Source: JBCCIM01 sp965263205 (lineage in GTDB: Bacteria > Bacteroidota > Rhodothermia > Rhodothermales > JAHQVL01). Taken from it: a stretch of 64,000 nucleotides of DNA. Every line of letters starts with the position of its first letter. Position 1 is the first letter of the stretch. The notes under the pieces were generated by a model. That model searched no databases, was not told the DNA's origin, and saw nothing but the letters and a program-made list of their open reading frames with translations. The translations under genes were made by a program, and so were the position numbers. Below are positions 18,789-28,044 of this stretch, in pieces. Location: NCBI GenBank assembly GCA_965263205.1, contig CBDHHF010000035.1, forward strand, positions 186,001 to 250,000, in the 5' to 3' direction.

Positions 18789-20555
18789 ATGATTATGATT
18801 ACCTCCGGACGTAGTTATCCCGCATACATAACGCTGCTGGTCTTGTTAGTTGCGTGTAACTCACAATCAACATCTCCTTCCGAGTTGCAGACCCGCCCGG
18901 TGCCGGCATTTACAGATGTAACCGAATCAGCCGGCCTCATTGATTTTCAGCACGACAATGGCGCGCGCGGCGCTATGTACTTTCCCGAACAGATGGGATC
19001 TGGAGGCGGATTTATGGATTATGATGATGACGGTTGGCTCGACATTATCCTGGTTGGTGGTGGATCCATCGACGCTGCACCACCTTCACCCGTTGAAGCG
19101 TTGCAACTCTACAAAAACAACAGGGATGGCACCTTCTCAGCAGTAACCGAGCAGGTTGGGCTGTCGGGGCTCCGGGCGTATGGAAAAGGCATCGTCACAG
19201 CAGACTACGACAACGATGGAGATGAAGACATCTTTTTCACTACGTTGCGCCAAAATTATCTATTCCGGAATGACAACGGGGTGTTTAGCGATGTAAGTGA
19301 ACAGGCCGGTGTAACAGGCAATCCAGTTTGGAGCAGTTCTGCCCTTTTCTTTGATGCGGACCGCGATGGCGACCTGGATCTCTACGTTGCAAACTATGCA
19401 GAATGGTCTCCAGAGAAAGACATCTTTTGCTCCATTCAGGGCATTGTTTTGCTGGACACCCGTGGTGCTAAAGATCTTGAAAAATCATACGGGCGGAAAG
19501 TGTATTGCGCGCCTAATGAATACAAGGGGATTCCGAGTTCCTACTATCAGAATAACGGTGACGGTACGTTTACCGATCAAACCAAAGAAGCCGGCTTTTA
19601 TCAAACGGCAGGTAAGTCGCTGGGCGTAGCAGAATTCGATTTCAATAGCGATGGTTGGCCCGACGTATTTGTCACCAATGACGCAGAACCAGACCTGCTT
19701 TATAAAAACAACGGCGACGGTACCTTTACCGAAATCGGCCAGCGCAGCGGCGTTGCACACGATGAAATTGGCAAGGCACGCGCCGGCATGGGGATCGATG
19801 TGGGCGTTGTTGACCAAAGCGGCCGGGAGTCGATTTTCATCGGCAATTTTTCCAGTGAGACCATAGGCGTTTACAAGTACGCCGGCGATGATTTGTTTAC
19901 CGACCGCGCTGCCGCTTCACGGATCGGGCCGCCAACCTTTCTCACCCTTACCTTTGGCCTGGTTTTGTTCGACATCGAGTACGATGGTGACCTCGATATG
20001 CTCACCGCAAACGGACACGTGTGGGCCGTGCGACCAACACTTGATGGATCAACCTACAGGCAACAGCCTCAACTTTTTATCAACGACGGCCAGGGTATAT
20101 TTGCCGAACACCAACATGCGCCCAACTCCCCGCTTGCGCAAGCATTGGTAGCAAGAGGCGCAAGCTATGGCGACTACGACAAAGACGGAGACCTTGATGT
20201 GCTGTTTACAGAAAATGGCGGGCCTGTTCACCTGTGGCGAAACGAACTCCGCGATGCCAATTATCTGCGGGTCCACCTGGCGGGCACAACGTCAAACAAA
20301 GAAGGCCTCAGCACCCAGCTAACCGCTGTTGTTGGGAAAAGGCGCAGCCATCGCAGGATACGCTCGGGATCGAGCTATCTATCCCAATCTGAAAAGGTGG
20401 CAGCATTTGGGTTAGGTGCACATACGCAGGTTGACTCGTTGCTCATCCACTGGCCAAGCGGCCAGGTTGATATATTAACCGATTTGACAGGCAACCAGGA
20501 TATTATGGTTACAGAAGGCACCGGTGTATACGACGAACTGCCTACCAGTAGATGA
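18789..20555 (+). CDS. FG-GAP/VCBS repeat lipoprotein with ASPIC/UnbV domain
   Basis: 588 residues from the ATG at 18789 (a TTG at 18759 would overlap the preceding stop). Lipobox LVAC with Cys23 follows a hydrophobic run. At least six calcium-loop repeats of the DxDxDGxxD type are readable: DYDDDGWLDI, DYDNDGDEDI, DADRDGDLDL, DFNSDGWPDV, DIEYDGDLDM, DYDKDGDLDV. Together they predict a beta-propeller. The C-terminal ASPIC/UnbV-like region includes VDSLLIHWPSGQVD. This CRTAC1-like family is frequent beside polysaccharide genes, but its role is not known. Tight coupling to the lyase suggests a surface-binding partner (inference). Confidence 0.85.
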   Translation: MIMITSGRSYPAYITLLVLLVACNSQSTSPSELQTRPVPAFTDVTESAGLIDFQHDNGARGAMYFPEQMGSGGGFMDYDDDGWLDIILVGGGSIDAAPPSPVEALQLYKNNRDGTFSAVTEQVGLSGLRAYGKGIVTADYDNDGDEDIFFTTLRQNYLFRNDNGVFSDVSEQAGVTGNPVWSSSALFFDADRDGDLDLYVANYAEWSPEKDIFCSIQGIVLLDTRGAKDLEKSYGRKVYCAPNEYKGIPSSYYQNNGDGTFTDQTKEAGFYQTAGKSLGVAEFDFNSDGWPDVFVTNDAEPDLLYKNNGDGTFTEIGQRSGVAHDEIGKARAGMGIDVGVVDQSGRESIFIGNFSSETIGVYKYAGDDLFTDRAAASRIGPPTFLTLTFGLVLFDIEYDGDLDMLTANGHVWAVRPTLDGSTYRQQPQLFINDGQGIFAEHQHAPNSPLAQALVARGASYGDYDKDGDLDVLFTENGGPVHLWRNELRDANYLRVHLAGTTSNKEGLSTQLTAVVGKRRSHRRIRSGSSYLSQSEKVAAFGLGAHTQVDSLLIHWPSGQVDILTDLTGNQDIMVTEGTGVYDELPTSR

Positions 20556-20604
20556 TCAGGTCTCATTAAATCGGCATAGATAGGTATACATAGGTATACA
20601 AACC

Positions 20605-20632
20605 AAAAGCCCGGACGCTGGTCCGGGCTTTT
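20605..20632. terminator. bidirectional terminator
   Basis: Perfect 11-bp stem AAAAGCCCGGA (20605-20615) / TCCGGGCTTTT (20622-20632) with a 6-nt loop, between two convergent genes. Directly before it TAGGTATACA is repeated in tandem (20581-20600). Confidence 0.85.
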
Positions 20633-20674
20633 GACTAATTACCACTTCACGTACAACGCTTATAAGGGTACGTG

Positions 20675-22354
20675 TTACTTGAGTAACATCATCTTACGCG
20701 TGATGGTCTCATTACCGGCTGTGAGGCGATACAGATACATACCGCTCGGTAAGTTGCCGGCTTCAAATTGATACGTATGTTGCCCTTCCGCAACAACACC
20801 ATCTACGAGCACCTCAACAGAACGGCCGAGCAAGTCAAACACTTCAAGCGTTACATGACCTGCCGACTGCACCGTATAGGAGATAGATGTTGTCGGATTA
20901 AATGGATTCGGGAAGTTCTGATCCAGGGCATACCCTCCTGGCAACTCACCTTCTTCCACGGATACATTATCCGGAGTAATCAGCGGCGTAGGCGATCCGG
21001 GTACATACACGCCAACATCACTCGTTTTCAAAGCCCGCAAATCTTCAATGTGCTGCGCCCTGTTCATCATGTATGATTCTTTGGCTTCAGGGAACCAGTT
21101 CAAGTCACCAACCGGCAGATCATCACTACCGCCTGTCAACAAAAACGTATTGGAGTAGCTGAGATCAAATGCGGGAGGCCAGCCGGTATAATCTGGAAGA
21201 CCAGAAGTTTCGTCCCACGTAACCGCACTTGCAATTCTCCAATCTACCCATTCTGCTGAAGTATCCAGCCAGTAATCAACCGTGAAGTCAAGCAATGCGT
21301 CTGCGTTGTCCGGTGGTGTAGCAAATCCGGGATCAAATTCAGCATAGTTTGTACCGATGGTATAATCATCATCCATCGTAACAATTGAATCCACATCAGC
21401 ATGCTCCCAGAGCAGGCCTGGCAGAATGGTATCCTGCTGTGTTTCGAACCAGTCGAGGAGCGCAGGCTCGCGATAGAACAGGTTATGGCCGAGATACAGC
21501 GAGTTTTTATCCAGGCTATCTGCTACGTCAGCAAAGTAATTCCAGGTGGTCCAGTGCGAATCGTACGTATTATCGTCAAATTTGCGACCGAGGAAATCGT
21601 AGTTGTAGTAGATGTTATTCGCCTGAATCATCTCATTCGCGCGCTGCTCATGGCCTGCCTTGGTAGAGTTCAGGTAGGTGTTATGCAGTTCGTGAATGGT
21701 AGCGTTGAAAAACGGTCCACTGTTCGTAAGCAGCCGGCCGGAGTTTACTACCGTATTGTTCTCAATGGTCACGTTCTCTCCCGCAACATCCATACGGATT
21801 GGGAAACCGCCCCATGGTGAGTTACTGGTACGCACCCCGTTGATGAACACACAATCGGTCACAGAAATATCGATGTTCTGCGCCTGGTTGCGGACAGCAA
21901 AGTTGCTCCAATCGGAGAACACAACATTGTGCGCTGTATATTTGCTGCCTCCGGTATTGATGATGAACTCGCCTACAAGTTCACCTGTACTGACCAAACC
22001 CGTCATAATGACGTTTTTCAACACGAGCGACCCACCTTCCTGCAATTCAAAAAACTGCCGCGCCGCGCCCTGCTCGTCAGGGGTATTGGCAAGAATAGGT
22101 GGTGTTGCATCTTCAACGATCCATCCATTATCCGGCCCTACAATCTCTACAGGGAAAGTAACGTCGAGGCGGCCATCAAAAGCATAAGCTGTTCCAGCAG
22201 CGACCGAATAAACGGCGTGCGGGTTGCCAGATGCCTGGTCGGCCAGGATTTGATCATTTACGAACAGGTTGGGATCCAATGCCAGCGTGTCACTTTGGGC
22301 AAAAGCGGTTCCAACCAGTGCGGTACAGAATAAGAGCGATAACAATGTTTTCAT
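20675..22354 (-). CDS. secreted beta-helix protein with T9SS tail
   Basis: 559 residues: signal peptide MKTLLSLLFCTALVGTAFAQ, a central region with short repeated strands typical of right-handed beta-helices (GGSLVLKNVIMTG, NIDISVTDCVFING, ENVTIENNTVVNSG), and a T9SS domain from about 478 (FPNPFNPTTSI ... RKMMLLK). It may be a lyase or a glycan-binding protein; I cannot assign a family. It follows the TonB receptor gene by 47 bp on the same strand, so it is probably the last gene of the sigma/FecR/receptor operon. Confidence 0.75.
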   Translation of the reverse strand: MKTLLSLLFCTALVGTAFAQSDTLALDPNLFVNDQILADQASGNPHAVYSVAAGTAYAFDGRLDVTFPVEIVGPDNGWIVEDATPPILANTPDEQGAARQFFELQEGGSLVLKNVIMTGLVSTGELVGEFIINTGGSKYTAHNVVFSDWSNFAVRNQAQNIDISVTDCVFINGVRTSNSPWGGFPIRMDVAGENVTIENNTVVNSGRLLTNSGPFFNATIHELHNTYLNSTKAGHEQRANEMIQANNIYYNYDFLGRKFDDNTYDSHWTTWNYFADVADSLDKNSLYLGHNLFYREPALLDWFETQQDTILPGLLWEHADVDSIVTMDDDYTIGTNYAEFDPGFATPPDNADALLDFTVDYWLDTSAEWVDWRIASAVTWDETSGLPDYTGWPPAFDLSYSNTFLLTGGSDDLPVGDLNWFPEAKESYMMNRAQHIEDLRALKTSDVGVYVPGSPTPLITPDNVSVEEGELPGGYALDQNFPNPFNPTTSISYTVQSAGHVTLEVFDLLGRSVEVLVDGVVAEGQHTYQFEAGNLPSGMYLYRLTAGNETITRKMMLLK

Positions 22355-22401
22355 GTAATCATCCTTCTCCTTTTAGTGAATAAAAAAGTTTATTACTCCA
22401 G

Positions 22402-25400
22402 CTAGAAGCGATATCTAAGTCCAAGATCAATCGTTCTTCCGTAATAGTCTGCTGATGAAAGTAACTCCAACACACTGACGAACCTCCGGTCCGAGGTATT
22501 GGTAATGTTGTTTAGATTGACGTAGGCTTCGAATCCCTGCCAGGGTAATTTTTGATAGAGTACAAGGTCCCAGCGGCGAAGCGCGTCGGTATACGCATCC
22601 AGTTCTTCGCGAACTCCCGGCCCCCCCAGCACATTGTCTTGATAAAGGAACGAGAGTCGGGCAGAAAACCCTTTCAAATCATACCCGATGGTAGCATTGA
22701 GGATATGCCGGGGTTGATCTGGCATTCTGCCGGCGCGCGTTGTATCAACAAGTACGGTGCGTGCAAATGGCCCCGTACCTTCTCGGACCGTTGTCTGGAA
22801 TGGGTACGCTGTATCCGAGGTAATATTTGTATAGTTGATGCTGAAGACCAGGCCTCTGAAAAACGCCGGCAAATACCAGAAATTGGTTTGCCACTCTAAC
22901 TCAAACCCCTCAACCGTGGACGTGGCATCCAGGTTAATCCAGGTCGTTACACTGGTTGTAGCATTCTCCGGTAAATTGAGGCGGTTGTTTACACTTGCCG
23001 GGTCCCTTGTGCGGAAGCTAAACGGAACGATAAGGTCGTCGATTTGCTTTCTGAAGAAGCCTGCGGTAAACAATCCTACGTGGTCTTCATAAATAGACGC
23101 GTAAATGTCGTAGTTCTCAGCAATCGCAGGCTTAAGCGCCGGATTCCCAAGCGTTGTGAATGGATTACCAGAAAACGTGTTGTAATAGATGACTGGCGAG
23201 AGTGCTCTATAATCAGGATAGATGATACTCTTCGTTCGCGCCAACCGTATGTCTAACCAGTCGGTCGGTTTAATTCTAAGCTGTAACTGAGGAAACCAGG
23301 TGTCGGCACTACTGGTCGACGCAAGTTCTTCGTTTCTAAAGTCCTCGAAGTTAGGCCCGAATTTCTCCGTAAAAAACGCGGTATAATCCATGTCGAACTG
23401 CTCATACCGTATACCCGGCAACAGCATAACGTATTTGCCAATGTTCAACTCCGTAGCTGCATAGAACGCAGAGAAATTTCGGGTGTAATCGAAGTCGCGC
23501 TCAAAGGACTGCTGGTCAGCCAGGAAATAAGCCCCATTCTCTTCTGCCAATTGCTCAAACCGCTTCAGCTTTTCGATGGAAGGCGTGTAAAAGAAGCTTT
23601 CAACCCCTTCTTCACCTGATAGAAAGTTACCAACATCGTAGTCTGCCTCTTCAAACAGGGAAGCGCGAATACCCAGGTTTTCATCAATCCGTTCGAGCCC
23701 AAGGTCAACCCACAACGATTCGCGCATGGCAGCCACAAAACGTTCACCTTCAAACGTCCGGTCGGGCTGGTTGAAATGCATGGTCTCGTCATTCTCGCGA
23801 CGATTATGCGTGTACTTGCCGCCGAGCTTCAGATTACCCGTAATATTTTTGGTGATGTTATACGGTATCGTGATATTCAGTGCGGCTTCCTGGGCGGATT
23901 CTGTAATATCACGCTCCACCGTAAAAATCCGCTGGATGCGCAGGAGGTTATTCATCACCTCGACGCTGTTCAGGAACTCGCTGGGCGTTGCCGTTTCGTC
24001 GGCCGTTCTGGAGAATGCTACCTGGTTCTGCTCCGAACCGATATTCACCGTCAGATCCCCTGGACGCAGTTGACGGGTTATGGAATTGGAAAGTGAGAGG
24101 TCAACGTCAATGCCGGAAAACTCAAACTCTCCCTGAAGCGCGTTGCTGATTACCGTGTTGCTCAGTTCACGGACCGATGCGTTGCCTGTAAATTGGTTGC
24201 CCAACAGCCGCAGCGAATTCCGCATCTCAACCTGATCTTCAGAGAGGTTGCTGATAAAGTTGTTGAGGTACAGCGAGCCAAACGGCAAGGCATAGTCGAG
24301 CACAAGCCCGCCGCCCTTTCGCTGTCGGTCGGTTACCCGATCAATAATGACTGTATTCACCAGGTCAATATCTGCGAGGACATCTTCAGATTGCTCTTCG
24401 TTGATGCCGTAGCCGGCGCTCAATACGTCAGAATCTCGGTTGTAATCATCGATATACCCTGATAGCTGTACGCCAAGCTTGTTATTCAGAAAGCGGTTGC
24501 TTACCAGCGCTGTGCCTTTCCAATTGCCGTATGTTTCACCTAGCGAACCATACCCGTCTTGGAAAGAAAAATTGCCATGAAAGCCTTCCCTTGCTTTTCC
24601 AATTTTCAGATTTACCGTTCCGCCTACGGCATCAGCATCCATGTCCGCCGTCAGGGCCTTTGTTACCTCGATACCCGACAATACGTTGGGGGCAATCATG
24701 TTGAGGTCGACGCTTCGGTTGTCACGATCCGTTGATTGCATGCGAACGCCGTTCACCATCATGACATTGTACTTGGGAGACAAACCGCGCACGGCAACCT
24801 GTTGCCCTTCCCCACCGCTTCTTACGAGGGAAACTCCAGGCAGACGTGCCACGGATTCTGCTGCGTTTACATCCGGGATTTGCTGAATTTTATCAGCTGA
24901 AACGACGTTTTTGATGGTAACTGATGAGATCTGCTGGTTAATTGCAGCCATCTGGCCTTCTGCCTGTGCCGTAACCACAACCTCTTCCCCTTCCACTGTG
25001 GCAAACGACAGTTCGAAGTCGACAACGATGTTCTCGTTCGCGATGGTTACTTCTTTCCTGGATTCCTGATACCCGATATAGGAAGCAATCAGCGTGTAGG
25101 TGCCGTCTGGCACGCGGGGGATTTGATATTTCCCCTGATCATCTGTGGCAGCTCCTTTGCTGGTGCCTTCGACAATAATGTTGGCACCCGGCAGGGGCTC
25201 ACCCGTAATGGCATCGGTTACAACACCCGAGATGTTGCCGGCATAAGGCGATGTCATCAGGCGTTGCCACCAGGAAAGCTCGCGTTCATTTGCCGATGTG
25301 TTCACGTACGGGCTCTCACGTACAATCAGGGTACCATTGTTGGTCAGCGACAACAGCAAGCGCGTATTGCGAATGGACTCCTGCAATGCCTCAAAAATGG

Positions 25401-25698
25401 TTGCCTGCCGCAGGACCATGTTGATTGGATCATGCAATTGCTCAGCATCTGAGTCAAACGAAATATCCAATCCTGCCCGCTGTGCAACCTGCGTCAAGAA
25501 TTGCATCCTCGAAACCACGCCCAGGTTCAAATAGATTTTTTGATTGAGTGCGGCTGCATTTTTTTGGTAGACCGTCGATTCCAGAAACGCTGCAATTTCT
25601 GGAGGATTAGCCGGCGAGCTTTGCTGCGCCTGCGCCGGCACAGCTAAAACCACGCATAAAACAAACATCAGCAACGAAAACAATCGACAATTTTTCAT
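22402..25698 (-). CDS. TonB-dependent receptor with STN domain
   Basis: 1098-residue outer-membrane transporter. Signal peptide ending VPAQAQQ; STN (secretin/TonB short N-terminal) domain at about 50-125 for signalling to FecR; carboxypeptidase-regulatory-like domain at about 150-235 (GVVTDAITGEPLPGANIIVEG); plug at about 250-370 (VARLPGVSLVRSGGEGQQVA); 22-strand-type barrel ending in an aromatic residue (IDLGLRYRF). There is no SusD partner, so it is not a classical SusCD pair. Start ATG overlaps the fecR stop as ATGA. Together with FecR and the sigma factor it forms a trans-envelope signalling importer, probably for an oligosaccharide. Confidence 0.9.
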   Translation of the reverse strand: MKNCRLFSLLMFVLCVVLAVPAQAQQSSPANPPEIAAFLESTVYQKNAAALNQKIYLNLGVVSRMQFLTQVAQRAGLDISFDSDAEQLHDPINMVLRQATIFEALQESIRNTRLLLSLTNNGTLIVRESPYVNTSANERELSWWQRLMTSPYAGNISGVVTDAITGEPLPGANIIVEGTSKGAATDDQGKYQIPRVPDGTYTLIASYIGYQESRKEVTIANENIVVDFELSFATVEGEEVVVTAQAEGQMAAINQQISSVTIKNVVSADKIQQIPDVNAAESVARLPGVSLVRSGGEGQQVAVRGLSPKYNVMMVNGVRMQSTDRDNRSVDLNMIAPNVLSGIEVTKALTADMDADAVGGTVNLKIGKAREGFHGNFSFQDGYGSLGETYGNWKGTALVSNRFLNNKLGVQLSGYIDDYNRDSDVLSAGYGINEEQSEDVLADIDLVNTVIIDRVTDRQRKGGGLVLDYALPFGSLYLNNFISNLSEDQVEMRNSLRLLGNQFTGNASVRELSNTVISNALQGEFEFSGIDVDLSLSNSITRQLRPGDLTVNIGSEQNQVAFSRTADETATPSEFLNSVEVMNNLLRIQRIFTVERDITESAQEAALNITIPYNITKNITGNLKLGGKYTHNRRENDETMHFNQPDRTFEGERFVAAMRESLWVDLGLERIDENLGIRASLFEEADYDVGNFLSGEEGVESFFYTPSIEKLKRFEQLAEENGAYFLADQQSFERDFDYTRNFSAFYAATELNIGKYVMLLPGIRYEQFDMDYTAFFTEKFGPNFEDFRNEELASTSSADTWFPQLQLRIKPTDWLDIRLARTKSIIYPDYRALSPVIYYNTFSGNPFTTLGNPALKPAIAENYDIYASIYEDHVGLFTAGFFRKQIDDLIVPFSFRTRDPASVNNRLNLPENATTSVTTWINLDATSTVEGFELEWQTNFWYLPAFFRGLVFSINYTNITSDTAYPFQTTVREGTGPFARTVLVDTTRAGRMPDQPRHILNATIGYDLKGFSARLSFLYQDNVLGGPGVREELDAYTDALRRWDLVLYQKLPWQGFEAYVNLNNITNTSDRRFVSVLELLSSADYYGRTIDLGLRYRF

Positions 25699-26756
25699 GG
25701 GCGTACAGGTGCAAAAAACGTGACTGTATTCTCTTCAATGGTATAGTCCAGACTCAGCGTACTGGCTATAATCGAGATCACTTGGTTGGGGGTAGGCTCT
25801 TCAAAAGAGGTCGAAAGATGGCGATTGGCGATATCTGGATCCGCCAAATGGATTTCAAGGCCAAACCATCGCTCCAGGGTACGCGCAACTTCGTCAAAGC
25901 TGGCATGCTCAAAGACCATGGCACCATGCTTCCAGGCTAACATTTTTTCGACATCGATTACTCGGGTGCGAGACAACTCCCCTTCCGCGGGTAACACGCC
26001 CAGATCATGCTGCAGGAGGCTGAGTACGTCGTGTGCGTTACCATGCTTTCTCAACTGTACGTGCCCTTCTGTAACCAACACTTTCACGTCATCCTGCTCG
26101 GGATAGGCCGACACATTAAAAGACGTGCCAACCACGCGGACCTCTGCTTCACCAGCACGCACATAAAACGGCCTGGATGGGTCACTGACTACAGAGAAAA
26201 ATGCTTCACCTTCCAACGCAATTACGCGCGTAGAATCTGTCCGACCGGTTAGTATCTGGATTTGGCTCTCGGCATTCAACAGCGCCTCGCTTCCATCAGG
26301 CAGCGTGATGGTTGCCCGTTGTCCGGATGTTGTTTTAAAAACAGCAACTTCCGGCAGCGTCGTTTCCTTTGCGTCGAAATCGTACCACAAGTAAAGACTG
26401 GTCATTGCCACCACAAAAAAGGCTGCGACGAGGGCCCAGTGTGAAGTAACGCTGCGCTTTTTCTTCGACGCAAGTCTGACAGCAGCTGCGCGGTCACGCC
26501 TTATCAATCGCAACGATTGATGTGTATGGTTTTGCACCAGGATTTTTTCGTCAATGGCTACCCATGCCTGCAGTTTATCAACGCCAACCGTGGGTTTGCC
26601 GGTAGCAAGCCACGCCTTTTCAGCCTGCGCAAAGGCCGCAGCAAACTGCGCATCGTGTGCAACACGCGAGACTATTACTGCCCGCTCCTCAGGAGAACAC
26701 TCTCCGGCGAAGTAAGACGCAAGTAGTACCCAATCTATGTTTGTATTGAATCTCAT
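25695..26756 (-). CDS. FecR-family anti-sigma regulator
   Basis: 353 residues. Cytoplasmic N-terminal part with an anti-sigma-like region (WVLLASYFAGECSPEERAVI), one membrane span (about 109-125), a periplasmic FecR domain (ITLPDGSEALLNAESQIQ, LEGEAFFSV, VVGTSFNVSAYPE) and a C-terminal DUF4974/STN-like domain (about 275-350). It receives the signal from the STN domain of the coupled receptor and controls the sigma factor encoded 43 bp upstream. Confidence 0.92.
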   Translation of the reverse strand: MRFNTNIDWVLLASYFAGECSPEERAVIVSRVAHDAQFAAAFAQAEKAWLATGKPTVGVDKLQAWVAIDEKILVQNHTHQSLRLIRRDRAAAVRLASKKKRSVTSHWALVAAFFVVAMTSLYLWYDFDAKETTLPEVAVFKTTSGQRATITLPDGSEALLNAESQIQILTGRTDSTRVIALEGEAFFSVVSDPSRPFYVRAGEAEVRVVGTSFNVSAYPEQDDVKVLVTEGHVQLRKHGNAHDVLSLLQHDLGVLPAEGELSRTRVIDVEKMLAWKHGAMVFEHASFDEVARTLERWFGLEIHLADPDIANRHLSTSFEEPTPNQVISIIASTLSLDYTIEENTVTFFAPVRP

Positions 26757-26799
26757 TGTTTTGTTCAGCCCGAATGCAAGCCGGCATCATTTGCGTTAA

Positions 26800-27393
26800 T
26801 TACAAATACGATTTAAGCCTTTCTCGCAGAAATTTCAGCGCGCTACCCATTTGTGCTTCCACTGTTTTTGAAGAGATATTCAGCATGGCAGCTATCTCTT
26901 TATAGGTAAGGCCATATTGCCGGGAGAGACAATAAATTTCTCGGCGTCGTTTGGGTAGCGCCTCTACGGCCTGTTGTGCAGCAAAATTCATTTCTTCGAC
27001 CTGATAGCGATTATCCACTGCGCTTTCAAGGCCGGTACGTCGCGCCCAGGTATTGAATAGCCGGTTCCGCCGCCGCTGCTTGCGTTCATAAGCCATGCAC
27101 GCATTCCGTACCGTAGCATAGAGATAGGCCCGCAACGCACCCTGGGGATTCCAGGTGTCACGTTGTTGCCAAATGCGAACAACGATTTCCTGTACCAGTC
27201 CCTCAGCAACATCATGCGATGCAATGCGCATGCACGCATAGCGCACAAGCTCCTCGTAGTGGATTTCGAAAAAGTCCTCAAATGCCGAATAATCCCCTTG
27301 CCTTATTCGCTGAACCAAGTCGGCATCATCCCTTTTCGATACAACTGAGGGTGCTATTTTATACGAGTGCTTTTGCAAGGTGGGGCGCAACAT
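26800..27393 (-). CDS. ECF sigma factor, FecI-like
   Basis: 197 residues. Region 2 (DYSAFEDFFEIHYEELVRYA ... EGLVQEIVVRIWQQR) and region 4 helix-turn-helix (LTYKEIAAMLNISSKTVEAQ). The last residues FLRERLKSYL are typical of Bacteroidota ECFs. First gene of the sigma-FecR-receptor operon that it presumably activates. 650 bp of upstream DNA is unusually long for this compact genome. Confidence 0.92.
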   Translation of the reverse strand: MLRPTLQKHSYKIAPSVVSKRDDADLVQRIRQGDYSAFEDFFEIHYEELVRYACMRIASHDVAEGLVQEIVVRIWQQRDTWNPQGALRAYLYATVRNACMAYERKQRRRNRLFNTWARRTGLESAVDNRYQVEEMNFAAQQAVEALPKRRREIYCLSRQYGLTYKEIAAMLNISSKTVEAQMGSALKFLRERLKSYL

Positions 27394-27727
27394 TGCACAT
27401 TAGTGACAGAAAACTGGTAGCGCTTTCAGGGTAATCATGCCACGAAACCGGCAATACCCCTACTACGCTTAAAATTTTTTAATGGGAATGTTAGATATGC
27501 ACTGGCGCGTCAGAAATAGAATCTATAAGAAGTGACTGGGTGAGATATACCCGGCCCTCGACTTAAATCACATCGAATATCAGAACGCGCGTCCTCTTGT
27601 GGTCTGTTTACTAAAGTAATCAACAAACGCCTTTACGTCAAACAGATATTTCAGCGTGGATGCCGAGTGACATGCATGCCCTCAGCGCGAAAACGAGCGT
27701 TTGTCATTATAAGAAAAGAAAGGTTAT

Positions 27728-27757
27728 GAACCCGGCACCAACGCTGATGCCGGGTTC
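27728..27757 (-). terminator. possible terminator hairpin
   Basis: Perfect 10-bp stem GAACCCGGCA / TGCCGGGTTC with a 10-nt loop. Read on the minus strand it is followed by a pyrimidine-rich run (ATAACCTTTCTTTTCTT). It lies upstream of the sigma gene, so it might be an attenuator of read-through; function uncertain. Confidence 0.4.
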
Positions 27758-27897
27758 GTGTGCAAATCATCTGCAGCTGTTTTTCTTACGCTCGTGTGAA
27801 TTGCAGGTCGAAAAATCAGCCGTGATCACTAGCAGGAATGCATGACTTGCCAGATACCCTATGGGGTTTCCAATTTTTTGTAGATGATACCAAACAC

Positions 27898-27935
27898 AAA
27901 GCGGCTGACCCCTCAATTAGGAATCAGCCGCTTTT
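27898..27935. terminator. terminator downstream of second fecR
   Basis: Stem GCGGCTGA (27901-27908) / TCAGCCGC (27924-27931), flanked by AAA on the left and TTTT on the right. Position and shape fit the end of the sigma-receptor-FecR operon on the minus strand. Confidence 0.6.
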
Positions 27936-27940
27936 GGTTA

Positions 27941-28036
27941 TTTTCGATTTTCGATTTTCGATTGTCGATTGGTTATTACAAAGGCCCGAGTAGCTTACAC
28001 AGCATCAATCGAAAATCGACATTCGAAAATCGAAAA
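27941..28036. repeat. imperfect inverted repeat built from TCGATTTTCGA units
   Basis: Left arm 27941-27971 is tandem TTTTCGA-type units. The right arm 28006-28036 matches its reverse complement at 28 of 31 positions, with a 34-nt spacer. It lies 8 bp beyond the fecR stop. The same unit occurs at 48063-48249. Confidence 0.75.
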
Positions 28037-28044
28037 TGACATAA

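Larger units (their letters stand above)
27394..28044. other. 650-bp intergenic region with hairpins
   Basis: No supported gene. It holds the promoter side of the sigma-factor operon, a 10-bp GC hairpin at 27728-27757, a terminator-like hairpin at 27898-27935 and a long inverted repeat at 27941-28036. Confidence 0.55.
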
